NCBI GenBank assembly: GCA_001931535.1
Contig: CP016211.1
Coordinates: 1,144,501-1,208,500, forward strand
Direction: 5' to 3'
DNA: 64,000 nucleotides
Origin: Minicystis rosea
GTDB lineage: Bacteria; Myxococcota_A; Polyangia; Polyangiales; Polyangiaceae
Positions 49,501 through 59,145 of the stretch are shown here, one piece after another. Each line of letters opens with the position of its first letter. Within the stretch, counting starts at the first letter, position 1. The notes under the pieces were generated by a model. That model was not told where the DNA came from and ran no database searches. It saw nothing but the letters and a program-made list of their open reading frames with translations. The position numbers and the translations under genes are program-made.

Positions 49501-50160
49501 ACCCTCGTGCGGCACGGCGACGAGGCGCGTCGTGCGCACCGCTACCGCATCCGGGCGCGCCCACCCGCGGAGGTCCACCGTGCGTGGAGAGGCCGCGTGG
49601 CGGCCGGCATCGGCGCGCCCGATGCGGCGGAGCGCGTCGTCGACACCCTCGCCGTCGCGCAGCGCGAGGGCCTCGGCGACATCGGTGCGCGCGCTCTCCG
49701 AGAGCGGATCGGCGAGAACAATCGGATCACGCAGGTCTGCCGTGCGCCCGCGCGTCGCGAGTGGGTGCCGGAGATCCTGGGTGATGGCGAGAGAGCGGAA
49801 GCCTTCGTCGACGTCGACGCCCCAACCGGTGGTCGTCGTGATGATGTCCTCGAGCGTCGTGGCCGTTCCCTTGCGGCGCCGCCACGCCACGCTGCGCGCC
49901 ACGACTGCGCGGGTGACGCGAGGGTCGCTGCCGAAGAGGCGCGCGCCGACGAGCTCGGCCAAGCGGCGCAGAGCCTCTTCGGAAGCGCGTTCGACGAAGT
50001 GATCGTCGAGCAAGGCATGGATCACGTCGTCGAGGGCATCGAGCTCGGTGCCGAGCGCGCGCAGGAGCGCCGCGAGCGGCTTTCCGGGCAGGTTCGCGTC
50101 CTTCGCGCGGTAGAGCGCCGGGACGAGCTCGGGGAGCCTCTTGGAGGGCCGGTTCATCAT
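46504..50160 (-). CDS. gpI-like baseplate/tail protein with large beta-rich extension (1218 aa)
   Basis: Start at ATG 50160 overlaps the preceding stop. The N-terminal ~130 residues match phage tail protein I/Afp12-type wedges (LPELVPALYRAKDANLPGKP, GTELDALDDVIHALLDDHFV, LAELVGARLFGSDPRVTRAV and the RRRKGTATTLEDIITTTTGW turn). The remaining ~1000 residues are beta-strand rich with repeated galactose-oxidase/Kelch-like segments (NPQPRFGAQILEWKDGGVLI) and possibly a short beta-helix end, so this is far longer than a normal gpI. Fits a baseplate wedge-to-fibre connector. Coupled to both the J-like gene and the giant beta-helix gene. Confidence 0.75.
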   Translation of the reverse strand: MMNRPSKRLPELVPALYRAKDANLPGKPLAALLRALGTELDALDDVIHALLDDHFVERASEEALRRLAELVGARLFGSDPRVTRAVVARSVAWRRRKGTATTLEDIITTTTGWGVDVDEGFRSLAITQDLRHPLATRGRTADLRDPIVLADPLSESARTDVAEALALRDGEGVDDALRRIGRADAGRHAASPRTVDLRGWARPDAVAVRTTRLVAVPHEGVSPGPLALPLTETPSWIFSLDPLGRATPLLWDAPLEGPERIGTLTAAHEPDLAPPAPPRTATTLLTPTALAAAPEAVLASNALGISVDGIPLLGPDPVPEPAVPIHVTAIWPAPLLRFVDATRPAPGDTWQLNLVARPDDPNDDDLVLVSSDGDNITHVTPLPVPPSSSLVLAVKRLTSTARCRTTTGWIAVNATDLLHAGPAMAITVGGTPYAVRLGIATEPGPLVLQLINLTTRLEVGRFEIDSVALTDPTQLHSAAKGNTIVILRPSPGGSIALRKVVITMSGGTPTLAVSDIATLPYASSLSPSWRMWPAALLLDDAIAFYGGLSTSANSNAVLDDVWTVSIDGGAWTRFNWRNPQPRFGAQILEWKDGGVLIGGHSSPPSESASGTRRVGPLDPTVWFIVGDAPRPTWRQLPSLPIEPGRPGQVIARVTTADEIEALVWADRTRPMLFTLDADGRAWSPRDIDDAALEDGAPNPPADGAGAFIGDEVLVFGAQPLPPSEVLFSLAGRRRLAFLPELDLRLISGLDEMKLAILGDGSTAHPSIPRGPLSGELVRAADGFGIGVPGRIDRHRFTLRQRILGPEIEPHLEEPPSPGIFGLDPRIGRVVLPRVMPPGTLTVSYRAGRGSAIGAGCMPRDRAPLPAWLAPGEVAPTPPDLAQPAAPLTAWVDPQSHGLTVRRRGVDIPAFGTLEQALAASSSTPHAALGIIGSPRLTAASLTPNVAGFSIVAEPNTVPLIDVSPAPTPLSLVVLPRPGAAGRAEMWLAGLWLAGPAYVMLTQGLVDLRWCTLSPGGPALILAGTELPDVPRRSAQSIDVELRLYGCIVGGVEIPPWVRLVAAGCTFDAGGSALAINAPGSPVRLRHCTVRGGIEAGELQASSCAFDGTVRASRPDEGFIRHSLLRRGPSQPRLYRSLDRAPAFVSVDPASPSYLVLADNDGPAITAGELGRMPGAHDQRSDRARELVERTRLSMPMTLVACHVDRAVNDLARMNRSSQ

Positions 50161-52577
50161 CGCTTGACCTCTTCGTGGGAGAGCACGACGCCCTCGGCGC
50201 CATCATCGGGACGTGCCCAAGTGAGCAGCTCGCGCGCGGTCGTCGAGATGCGATCCGTGAGCCCCGCGCCGCCCGTTCGGTGAAGCGCGGTCACCACCAG
50301 CGATGCGAGCCCGTCGACGCCCTCGAGCGCACCGTAGATGCGGGACAAGTCGAGGTCGTCGTCGAGATCCACGCTGTCCGGATCGAGAAGACCGAGCGGC
50401 TCGCCGAGGGCGCGATCGAGGCCGAGTCGCACGCGCGCTGCGCGAATGACGGTGAGCGGATCCGCGTAGCGCTGCACGCGCAGGGTGATCCGCGCCCACA
50501 CCGGGACGAGCACGCGGTTCTCGACCGCGACGGCGACGCGCGGTGGAACGCGCGCGGCGAGGTGGAGCTGGAGCTCGCGCAGATCCTCGTCGGGGAGCGC
50601 GGCGCCGCCTTCCCCGGCGACGATCACCGTGAGCCGCCGGTGCCGCATCGTCCCGTGCGCGAGCACGCGTGCGCGCGTCACGCCGTCGAAGGCGAGCGCG
50701 AGGATGCGTACGTCGTCGATCGCGATCGCGCGATCGCCGACGCCGGTGATCGCCGGGCCTCGGACGCGGGCGAGGGCGCGCGGCTCCGGCTCGGTTCCAC
50801 CCGAGGCCGCGAGCGGGTTCCACGTCTCCTCGACGGCAGGATGCGACGAGCTGGGCGCATCGATCCGGCGCGAGCCACGGTTGCCGGTCGCGCCGCCGCC
50901 GATCCGATAGCGGACGCGCACCGGTAGGCCCACGGGCAATGCGGCGCCGCTCTTGCCATCGCCCACGCGGATCGATGAGCCACCGCCCGCGCGCGGCTCC
51001 ACGACGAACACGTGATCCGTGGACGCGGCGTCGAGCAGCGAGTCCACGCGCTCCCAGCGCCGCGCGCCTACCATCACCGCGATCTCCGGGCGCCTCCCTT
51101 GGGGCGCGTGCGGATCGCGCAGCCACGTGAGCGGTCCGCGCGAGAGCGGCAGCGTGCCGTCGAGCTCCGGCACGAGCGTCTCCTCGACGGTCTGGCCCGC
51201 GCTGACGGGCGCGATGTTGCCGATGAGGACGACGCGATCGAGCTCGTAGCCTCTGTCGAGCGCAGGCTCGAAGGTGATCTGCGTGGCCGGTGCCGAGCGA
51301 CCCGCGGGCGTGCCCACCGACGCGCGCGTCACGCGCAGGGCCTGCCGGTAGAAGCGCTCGCGCTTCGTGTTGCCGAGCAGATCGGTCGTCTCCACGTCTT
51401 CGGCGAGCACGAACCAGTCGCCGGTGCGCACCGAGGGCGGCGCGCCGGTGCCGCGACCGAGCAGGTAGAGCGTGTCGCAGGCGGGCAGCGATCGGCCGAG
51501 CACCGGCGCGCGCGTGGCACCGAGGGATCGATCGAGCCGCGCGAGCGCGTCCCCGCCGCGCAGGAGCACGACTTGATCGCGCGCGTCCTGGATCATGCCG
51601 GTGACGAGCGCGTCGAGGAAGCCCGCCATCGCGCCGAGACGCGCCGCGTGCTCTTCGGCCGCTTCGTCCTCGCACCTCGCCAACGCGGTCTCGAGGAGCG
51701 CGACGGCCTTCGCGTTGCGCTCGCTCAGGAGCTTGAGCTGACGCGACAGGATCTCCTGCGATTGCGACAGCGGGCGCGCGTTCCTCGATGGAGACGCCGC
51801 GATCGCCGCCTGCGCATCGGAGAGCGTCTTGCAGATGGATTGCACTGCGTCCTCGCAGCACTTGCCCCCGCTCTGCTTGGTCATGGTGAGCACGTCGCAG
51901 AAGCGCAGCGCGTCCTGGCGCGCCTTCGCCGCTCTGCGCGCGGCCGCGTCGCCGTGGCGCTGGTTCTGGATCTGGCCGAAGAGATTCTGCGCGAGGCTCT
52001 CCGATGCGAAAAAGCTACCGCTCGCGGGCGGCACAGATCCAGGGAGCGCGCCCGCTGCCGGGCGCGTCGCCGTCGTGCCCGTGCGTCCGCCGGCGCCGCT
52101 CGGGAGATAGACCTGGACCTCGTTCAGCTCCGGTCGCAGGTCGATCGCCTCGAGCGTCTCGAAGACGGCGTCGCCCTCGTCACCCTGTCCGGTGGAGCGG
52201 AGCGCGAAGCCGAGCGGAAGCGTCGCCGTCAATCCCGCGCGGCAGCGGAAGTGTTGCAGGCCCCAAGCTGCCGTCCCAGGGCTGGGCTGGTAGCCGATCC
52301 CGTAGAGCAGCCGATCCACCGACGCATCGAGCTGCGCCGTGGCGACGAAGCCTTCGGCCGCCCACGCTTCTTGGTAGACCCAGAGCACGTGCAGCGCGAG
52401 CGCGAACACGTCGATGAGGCCGCGCCCGAGATCCGCCGTGGATCCGTCGCGCGCCGGATCCCAGAGGCCGCGCGTGCCTCGCGCCGGATCCGAGAACTCG
52501 GCGCTGACCGTGAGGCCGAGCCGATCGACGAGATCGGCGTGGGAGAGCGCTCGCTGTCGCGCAGGCACCGGGATCAT
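50157..52577 (-). CDS. baseplate J-like wedge protein 2 (806 aa)
   Basis: Start at ATG 52577 overlaps the stop of the first J gene (ATGA). N-terminal region GLIDVFALALHVLWVYQEAW; a helical middle with Cys (KCCEDAVQSICKTLSDAQAA) and the baseplate J core AASTDHVFVVEPRAGGGSSI RVGDGKSGAALPVG and RYRIGGGATGNRGSRRIDAP, then the C-terminal domain ARVRLGLDRALGEPLGLLDP DSVDL...SRIYGALEGVDGL. Corresponds to gpJ/Afp11-12 wedge proteins. Two J-like genes in tandem are usual for eCIS. The frame is open further upstream of 52577 but that part is an antisense shadow of the first J gene. Confidence 0.82.
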   Translation of the reverse strand: MIPVPARQRALSHADLVDRLGLTVSAEFSDPARGTRGLWDPARDGSTADLGRGLIDVFALALHVLWVYQEAWAAEGFVATAQLDASVDRLLYGIGYQPSPGTAAWGLQHFRCRAGLTATLPLGFALRSTGQGDEGDAVFETLEAIDLRPELNEVQVYLPSGAGGRTGTTATRPAAGALPGSVPPASGSFFASESLAQNLFGQIQNQRHGDAAARRAAKARQDALRFCDVLTMTKQSGGKCCEDAVQSICKTLSDAQAAIAASPSRNARPLSQSQEILSRQLKLLSERNAKAVALLETALARCEDEAAEEHAARLGAMAGFLDALVTGMIQDARDQVVLLRGGDALARLDRSLGATRAPVLGRSLPACDTLYLLGRGTGAPPSVRTGDWFVLAEDVETTDLLGNTKRERFYRQALRVTRASVGTPAGRSAPATQITFEPALDRGYELDRVVLIGNIAPVSAGQTVEETLVPELDGTLPLSRGPLTWLRDPHAPQGRRPEIAVMVGARRWERVDSLLDAASTDHVFVVEPRAGGGSSIRVGDGKSGAALPVGLPVRVRYRIGGGATGNRGSRRIDAPSSSHPAVEETWNPLAASGGTEPEPRALARVRGPAITGVGDRAIAIDDVRILALAFDGVTRARVLAHGTMRHRRLTVIVAGEGGAALPDEDLRELQLHLAARVPPRVAVAVENRVLVPVWARITLRVQRYADPLTVIRAARVRLGLDRALGEPLGLLDPDSVDLDDDLDLSRIYGALEGVDGLASLVVTALHRTGGAGLTDRISTTARELLTWARPDDGAEGVVLSHEEVKR

Positions 52578-55500
52578 CGCAACCCTCCGCACACGGTGAC
52601 GGTGAGCACGCCGTCCTTGCCGGCGCGCTGCGGTCCTCGAATCACGGCCACCTCGTCGGGGCCGATGGGGATGAAGCCTTCGGGCAGCCACTCGCGCGCG
52701 CTCGCCTCCATGCGGCGGAAGCGCTTCACACGCAGGCCTCGCACCCCGGGCACGGCGAGGACGGTCTGGTGCAACGCGGAGAGATGAACGTCGCCGCCGA
52801 GCCCGGAGCGATCCGGATCGAGCATGCCGCCCTGGCCAGCGATCGCTTCGACGACGAGGTCGTGCAGATCGCTCGCATGCGCGTGCGGATCGGCGTCGAC
52901 GGCGATGTCGAGATCGAGCGGCACCCACGCGGGCGGCACGGCTTCGACGTCGAACCCGAGCAGCCGCACCTGCTCGAGGCGTCGCCGCACTTCGGCCCAG
53001 CGACGGAGCCTCTCGGCATCGGCGATCGTGTCTTCGTCGCGCAGGAGCACCGTCATCCGCACCAGCGGCTGCACGCCCTCCTCGATGACGTGCGCCCGCG
53101 CTGCGGCGACCGCGGGCATCCGCCCGAGGATCGCTTCGTAGTCCTCCTGCGTGATGGCCGACTCCGGCTGCGCCGCCACCTTCGGCACTCGATAACGGAG
53201 GCGATCGAGCGACTCGGGATCGCGCCCTCCCACGGCGGGCAGCGGGTTGTCGCAGGTGATCCCAGGCGCGGGCGGCGTTCGCAGCAGTCTGGTCAAGCGC
53301 GACGCGCCCACGTTGCCGGCGCGGCCGAGGCCCACGGTCAGGTCGATCGTGAGGCGCACCTGTCGGGCCGGCAGCGCGGAGCCGTGCACACCGTCGCCGA
53401 AGCGCAGCCACGAGCGTCCGCCCTCGCCCTCGCGGAGCACGAAGACTTCATCGGACGGCCCTTGTTGCGCGAGGCTCTCGACGCGCGTCCACGCGACGCC
53501 GTCGACCGCGACCTGAATCGACGGCACGCCTGCACGCGCCTCGTCTCCCGGCACTGGGTAGCCGCGTGCCTGCACGCTCACCGGACCGAGCGGCAGCTCC
53601 ACCTCGGGGCCGTCTTCACCGTCGACGTCGATCGTGAGCTCTGCGCGATACTTGCCGAAGAGCGCATCGACCTCGCCCGCGCCCATCGCCGCGAGCGGCA
53701 CCCCGTGGTGCGCAGGCACGACGTTGCCGTAGACCTCGGCGCCGCGCGGGAAGCGAGAAGGCGCCGGGCGTCGCGGATCCCAGCGCACCAGCGCCGTCGT
53801 ATCGGCCCCCACCTCGATGGAGGTGACACGCACGACATGACCGGGAGCGTGCGCGCCCTGGTACAGCACGAGCCAACGTCCCGGCACGAGGCGCGCGAGG
53901 CTTCGTGCGATCTCGTCTTCATCCTGCTCGTCCGCAACCAGCGCGACGCGCGCCGAAGTGGCTCCGGTCTCGCAGTCCTCGGTGAGCGTGAGGATGTCGA
54001 GCGACGGCGCGAGCGCGAGGCTCGACTCCGTCGCGAAGATGACCGCCGCCTCGTCACCCTGCGCGCTCGTGATCAGCGTTCCCGCCGAGATCTCCACAGC
54101 CTCGTCGCCGTCGCTGCGGAAGCGGATCATCGCCGTCGCGCAGAGCCCGGGATCGGGCTCGCAGTCGAGCGCGCGCGCGTGATCCGCGACGGAGCGGCGC
54201 AGCGTCGCTTCCTGCAGGAAGCCCTCGGTGACGGCGCGCTCCTGCGCGTAGGCCAGATGATCGAGCCGCTCCGCCAACAGCTCGACGAGCATGGTCGTGA
54301 GATCGGCCGCGCCCCGCTCGGTCCACGACGGCATGACCACGTCGGCGCGGCCCAACATCACCTCGAGCAGCCCCGCGGCGTCGCGCGCCAAGTAGCTCAC
54401 CGCGGGGCTCGGCGCGGTGGGACCCGACGCGGTCGCGCGCGGGCGCGGTTCTGGATCGATCAGATCGCAGATCGGCGCACCGAGACCGGGATCGTATGCG
54501 CCCACGAACGGTCTACTCGCGTCGCCGGGGATGGCGACGGATACGAGCTTCACCGTCGGCAAGAGATGGAGATCGACGCTGTCGCCGGTGGGCGCCTCTC
54601 CCTTGTCGAGCGCCGTCGGCAGGCTCGTGGCGCCGCGATCGACGTAGGGGTAGCCCGATCCCGGGAGCGTCGTGACGCGCGCGTCGGGGAGCGGGGACAG
54701 GTTCGTGTACACGCCCTCGATGGCAGCGAGATCGGCGCCGGCATCGACCTTCAGCGCATCGCTGCCGATGTCGGTCAAAATCGCGTCGTAGAGCCGGACC
54801 TCTCCCGGACCGAAGCGCAGGCCGCGCCCGAGCAGGTGAATGGTCAGCTCGGCCGCGACGAGCGCCTCGGCTTGAACGAGGCCCGCGTGCCGCGCCAAGT
54901 ACACGTCGAGCCGACGGAGCCGCGCCACGCGCAGCCCGCCGTCGATTTGGAGCGCGACGCCGGCGATCCTGCGGAGGCTCGCGCCTTCGATGCTCAGCGG
55001 CCCCGATCCGCCGAGCGCATCGATGTCACTCACCGCGAGGCCGACATGGAGGCCGGCGACGTCCGTGTCGCTCGGTCGCGCCGGACCGAAGAGCACGCCC
55101 GCGCGCCAGCGCACGCCGTCGGCCGGCGCCGCGGTTGCGAGGTTGTTTCGCATCGATCGCGCCCAGGTGCTCCACGCCGCGGGCGGCGCACCGGACGGCA
55201 TCGCCAACGTCGACCCGACGCTGCCGGAGTCACCCTGGATGCGCAGACCCACGCTCTCGACGCGCACGTCGCGCACGAGCGTGTCGGTGCTCGACGGCAG
55301 CCCGAGCACCCGCGCGCCGGCGCTCGCGCCCGACGACCCGGCGATCCTCGTCACGCGCCCCACGTTCACCGCGGGCGCCTGGCCGCTCACCAGCAAGACG
55401 CCGGCGGCGCGCGCGCCGCGCACGTTGTTCACCACGAACCCGCGCATGTCGAACCCCGCAGCGCTCCCGAGCAGCAGCCCGATCGCTTCCGTGGTCGCCG

Positions 55501-56388
55501 TGACGTCTTCGGCATGCACGCCGACCGCGACCAGCTCCGCCGTGGAGAGCGTCCCGGAGAGCGCCCGGATGCCCACCACGTTGGCGCCTGAGATGTGGTT
55601 CGCGTGCACGCTGTTGAGCTCGACCCGCTTGGCCTCCACGGACACGCCGATCGCCTGCGCGCCGTCCGGAGCCGCGCCGCTGCTCGTCGACGTCACGAGG
55701 TTCGTGCTCACCATCGCGAGGCGCACCACGTCGCCGGTGGCCTCGAGCCCGATCGCGCGCGCGCCGCTCATCTCCCGGACGGTCACGTTCCGCGCCGCCA
55801 CGTCGGTGCCCGTCAGCAGCACGCCGACGACGCTGCTCGCGGGCTGGGGCGCCATCGACTCCACGTCGATGCCGCTCACCTCGATCGATCGACCCTCCAC
55901 GTCGACGCCGATCGGCGCGCTTGCCTGCGTCACCCTGATGCCCGCGAGCGTCACCGCGCCGGCGGTCGCATCGCTCGCGTGCGCGATGACACCTCCACCC
56001 GTGGAGCTCACGTCGGAGCCGCGCACGGCGGTCGTGCCGTAGAGCGCAATCGCGGTCCCCTCATCCACCGTGACACGCACGCTCTCGGCCGAAACCTCCT
56101 TTGCCGAGACGGTGAGCACCCCTTTCACGTTCAAGTTGATCAGCGAGACCTTCGCGCCTGCGCCGGTGATCGCCAGCTCGGCGCCCCGAGATCGAGCGTG
56201 CAATTCTCGATGCCCCCTATCGAGAGCTCGACCCCGGCGCGCCCCAACGAGACCGCCTCCGTGAAGGTGTGTGTCCCGCCGGGCAACGCCCAGAGAACAG
56301 GCCCCGTGGCGGTGGCGAGATCGGCCTGCGCCGCCGCGAGGCTCGCGGCGAGCGGCACTGTGAGATAACGAGGAACGATGTCACTCAT
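52574..56388 (-). CDS. beta-helix/baseplate J fusion (about 1271 aa), apparent frameshift at 56184-56187
   Basis: ATG 56388 opens MSDIVPRYLTVPLAASLAAA...ENCTLDLG in one frame; the rest continues in another. Adding one G at the GGGG (minus strand; 56184-56187) gives DLGGAELAITGAGAKVSLIN and one unbroken frame to 52574. Residues ~60-480 are repetitive short strands (VRVTVDEGTAIALYGTTAVR, AIGVSVEAKRVELNSVHANH), i.e. a beta-helix; residues ~620-1271 are a baseplate J module (MLVELLAERLDHLAYAQERA VTEGFLQEATLRRSV, then FVLREGEGGRSWLRFGDGVH GSALP, GRAGNVGASRLTRLLR). Without the missing base the product would start at the first later start and lack the head. Frameshift may be real or an assembly error. 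Confidence 0.78.
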
Positions 56389-56759
56389 GGCGTCCCCTCG
56401 AGCGGCCGGGAGAACGACTCGGCGCGTTCTTCACCAGTGCCGATGACGGTGTAGAGAATGTCGATCGCGAGCGTGGCGTCCTCGGCCGTGACACGCACCG
56501 CGTCGAGCAACAGCAGATCGCCGAGGTGCCGATTCACGGCCACGCGAATCGCGTACTCCGCAGCGGCAGCGGTCTCCGGCCCTGTCCCACCGAACACCAG
56601 CCTTTGCACGCCGCAGCCGAAATCAGGCCGATTCACGCGCTCACCCGGGAGGGTGAAGAGCAGTTGCTCGAGCTGCTGGCGGAGGATCTGCGCCGGCGCC
56701 GCAGTGCGGGGTACCCCGAGATCGCCCACTTCGAAAGGCATGTTGAGCCCGCGTCCCAT
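56385..56759 (-). CDS. gp25-like baseplate wedge (Afp9-type)
   Basis: Encodes 124 aa; ATG 56759 overlaps the stop of the gpD-like gene as TGATG, and its own stop overlaps the start of the baseplate J gene. Carries the gp25 pattern ILRQQLEQLLFTLPGERVNR PDFGCGVQRLVFGG, with the ERxNxPxFG core, then EYAIRVAVNRHLGDLLLLDA. gp25 proteins connect sheath to baseplate and are conserved in phage, T6SS (TssE) and eCIS. Confidence 0.9.
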   Translation of the reverse strand: MGRGLNMPFEVGDLGVPRTAAPAQILRQQLEQLLFTLPGERVNRPDFGCGVQRLVFGGTGPETAAAAEYAIRVAVNRHLGDLLLLDAVRVTAEDATLAIDILYTVIGTGEERAESFSRPLEGTP

Positions 56760-57943
56760 CACCCGACTCCGTTCAGCGCATTGCGGCAGAGGTCCACGTC
56801 GACCTCGTAGCGCTTGGTGGCGTTGTCCCGGATCCATCGGTGTCGCGCGCCGCGCACGTACCACCGGCCGTCGAGCAGCTTCCCGGCGCCCGCGACATCG
56901 ACGGGGCGTCGCGAGCGCACGATGGCGGGATAGCGCAAACCATCGACGATCCCGCCCGCGGTCGCGAGCCAATCCGCATCACGATAATCGGCCCACGCGA
57001 GGTTCTCGAGCTCGCGTTGATCATAAGGCACGTCGACGATCTGCCGTCCGATAGCCTCCACTCCAGGTCGCGACGGGAGCACCTCGGCGAGGCGCTTCTT
57101 CAGGATGTCGGCGCGCGACGTCGAGCCCATGCGCTTGTAGCGCGGCTCGTCGATCCGCGTCGTCCGGACCCGCCGCGTGCGCTCGTCGATGTGCGCACCC
57201 AACACCGCCGTGGGACGATGGCTCTCCCACCGAGCGTTCATCTCGATGAGCGACGGCGTCTCGCGTGGGGTGAGCGAAAGCGCCGGTTGCGGCGCCTCGT
57301 CCACCCGCGGTGGATGGAAGTGCCCGACGATCTCGCGGCCGCTCGCAGCGCCGGGCGCGATCTCTGCATCGGTGCGCTCCACGTAGGCCTCGAAGCCGTT
57401 GCGCCGCGCCAACCAACGAACGAGCTCCGCGTCGGTGCCGCGCTGCACGAGCGGTCCGCGCTCGGGCGATCGCGGCGGCGCCGTGGCCGTCACGTCGGTC
57501 GCGAAACCATAGCTCTCGTAAATGGCTTTGACGATGTCCGAGTCGCTCATTCCCGACCAGGTCCGGGTGCGCTCGTCGATGTGCATCAGACAGGATGCGT
57601 CGAGTCCGAAGAGCTCGAGCGACGAGTCCGGCACGCGAGCCGCCCCGAAGCGCGGCTCCACACCGACGATGTACCCTTGAAACAACGTCGTCCGTGATGT
57701 GGGCGCAGCCGCGCCCACAGGCCCGATTCCGAGCTCGAACACCACCTTGTGCAGGAGCGCGAAGCGCCCGTCCGCGAGCAGATCCCAGTCGCCCGCGACG
57801 GGCGCCATGTCGAGCGAGAGGTGGAACGAAGAGGCCGCCTCGGACCGCTCGTCGATCTCGAGCGAGAGAATCCGGCTCAGCGCATCTTCGTAGGGATTGC
57901 CATCGATCCACATGGCCAGCCAGACCTCCTTTTGCGTGGCCAT
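56759..57943 (-). CDS. gpD-like baseplate hub protein (VgrG-N/Afp8 N-terminal type)
   Basis: Encodes 394 aa from ATG 57943 overlapping the LysM gene stop (TGATG). Signature of late control gene D: MATQKEVWLAMWIDGNPYED, a beta-rich N-terminal barrel, GMSDSDIVKAIYESYGFATD, RGTDAELVRWLARRNGFEAY and a C-terminal KLLDGRWYVRGARHRWIRDN segment. It forms the hub ring on which the separate spike (37020-38201) sits. The hub and spike, fused as VgrG in T6SS and close to each other in many eCIS, are ~19 kb apart here. Confidence 0.85.
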   Translation of the reverse strand: MATQKEVWLAMWIDGNPYEDALSRILSLEIDERSEAASSFHLSLDMAPVAGDWDLLADGRFALLHKVVFELGIGPVGAAAPTSRTTLFQGYIVGVEPRFGAARVPDSSLELFGLDASCLMHIDERTRTWSGMSDSDIVKAIYESYGFATDVTATAPPRSPERGPLVQRGTDAELVRWLARRNGFEAYVERTDAEIAPGAASGREIVGHFHPPRVDEAPQPALSLTPRETPSLIEMNARWESHRPTAVLGAHIDERTRRVRTTRIDEPRYKRMGSTSRADILKKRLAEVLPSRPGVEAIGRQIVDVPYDQRELENLAWADYRDADWLATAGGIVDGLRYPAIVRSRRPVDVAGAGKLLDGRWYVRGARHRWIRDNATKRYEVDVDLCRNALNGVG

Positions 57944-58218
57944 CAGCGCACCTCCGGAATCACGATGATCCGACCCACCTCGAGCAGCTCCTCGGGGGTG
58001 AGCGAGGGATTGGCATCGACGATGCGATAGAAGAGCGCCGGATCGGAAAGATAGCGCGCCGCCAGCAAGTCCAGCCGATCTCCCGCGCTCACCCGATGCG
58101 TCAGGGCCGCGGTCGCCGCGGCCGGAGAGCGCGGGCAATAGAGCTCTTTCACCTGCCCGGAGGCTTTGCCGATCGTGTACGTCGGCGCCTCGGCGAATCG
58201 TGAAGACAAATCCTTCAT
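57943..58218 (-). CDS. LysM-domain eCIS protein (Afp7-like)
   Basis: Encodes 91 aa. The C-terminal half is a single LysM fold: LTHRVSAGDRLDLLAARYLS DPALFYRIVDANP...LLEVGRIIVIP. In this position (between tube adaptor and gpD hub) LysM proteins link tube and baseplate in eCIS and phages (gpX/gp53-like). Short N-terminal linker MKDLSSRFAEAPTYTIGKAS. Confidence 0.85.
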   Translation of the reverse strand: MKDLSSRFAEAPTYTIGKASGQVKELYCPRSPAAATAALTHRVSAGDRLDLLAARYLSDPALFYRIVDANPSLTPEELLEVGRIIVIPEVR

Positions 58219-58222
58219 CGCA

Positions 58223-58933
58223 TTACCCCTTGAGCGCCATCGCGATCATGTTCTCTGCATCTCTCGTGTCCGCGGTCGCGCGGGCGGCGTTCGCTTGGCG
58301 TGCCTTCACGAGCCGGTCGTAGGCCGCGATGACGTCCTTGTGGCCCGCCACGTCGCTCGCCTCGAGAATCTGCATCTGCAAATCCACCTCGGCGCGCAGC
58401 GGCACGAGATCTCGGCTGAAGCGCTTCTCCACGATGTTCATCGACGTGACGATCACCGGGAAGCAACGCGCGCCGAGGACGAGCAACACCTCTTTGGGCG
58501 CAAGCGGGGTGAGCTGGGCGTCCTTCTTGGCGTCCTTCTTCGGCGCATCACCCTTGGGCGCCTCGGCGAGCGCGATCCCCTCGAGCACCCCGAGCTCGGG
58601 CAAGACACCATAGCTGGGGCCTTCCACGGGATCTCGCAGCGAGAGCTCGGTCGCGTCGAAGACGAGCTTCATCGCGATCGTCTCGGCCTTCGCATAGAGC
58701 CCGGCGCCGCGCAGGCTGGCCTGCCGATCCTTCTCGGCGGGCGTCATCTTTTGATCCTTCTGGTTCTTGCGCGGCGCCCACTCTCCGGTGCGATTGCGGG
58801 TGATGCTCTCCGGGTTGTACTGGAACGTGAGCACCGCCGGCTGCTCGGTGGCCGCTTTGGGCAAGAGCACGAGGGCCCCCTTCTTCAAAGGGCCTTCGAA
58901 GGCGAGGAGCTCGGGTGTCGTATTCCTCGGCAT
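58223..58933 (-). CDS. CIS tube/baseplate adaptor protein (Afp7 N-terminal type)
   Basis: Encodes 236 aa. PAVLTFQYNPESITRNRTGE near residue 33 is the strongly conserved FxYNP motif of the CIS_tube family, which bridges inner tube to the hub. A charged Lys-rich linker (APKGDAPKKDAKKDAQ) separates the two halves; the second half (LLVLGARCFPVIVTSMNIVE KRFSRDLVPLRAEVDLQMQI) shows the usual VIVTSxxIxExxF...PxRAxVxLxL pattern. The start overlaps the stop of the upstream small gene (TGATG). Confidence 0.88.
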   Translation of the reverse strand: MPRNTTPELLAFEGPLKKGALVLLPKAATEQPAVLTFQYNPESITRNRTGEWAPRKNQKDQKMTPAEKDRQASLRGAGLYAKAETIAMKLVFDATELSLRDPVEGPSYGVLPELGVLEGIALAEAPKGDAPKKDAKKDAQLTPLAPKEVLLVLGARCFPVIVTSMNIVEKRFSRDLVPLRAEVDLQMQILEASDVAGHKDVIAAYDRLVKARQANAARATADTRDAENMIAMALKG

Positions 58934-59142
58934 CAGAACCTCCCACCCCGATCGTCGTCAGCCTCGTCGCGGGCGCCGAGCGCCCGGGCGATGGCGGCGT
59001 TGTTCCTCTCCATCAGCGTCACCACCATGTCGGCGATCTGCCTGGCGAGCGCCGCCGGATCCGACGGCGCCTGCCGCAACATCTCTTGTACGGCCCACTC
59101 CAGCTCACGCCGGGAGAGCCCTATTTTCTTCGCGTCGCGCAC
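58933..59142 (-). CDS. 69-aa eCIS-operon helical protein
   Basis: Short helical protein (MRDAKKIGLSRRELEWAVQE..., ALARQIADMVVTLMERNNAA). Conserved position between the zinc-site protein and the tube adaptor is like the small proteins of eCIS operons (DUF5908 or similar), but I do not see the DUF5908 signature. Flanked by 3-bp and overlapping junctions, so co-translated. Confidence 0.65.
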   Translation of the reverse strand: MRDAKKIGLSRRELEWAVQEMLRQAPSDPAALARQIADMVVTLMERNNAAIARALGARDEADDDRGGRF

Positions 59143-59145
59143 GGC

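Noticed and set aside
52578..53411. 834-bp N-terminal extension of baseplate J 2
   Set aside because: Arg/Ala-rich antisense-like shadow of the J1 gene; ATGA at 52577 overlaps the J1 stop as at neighbouring junctions.
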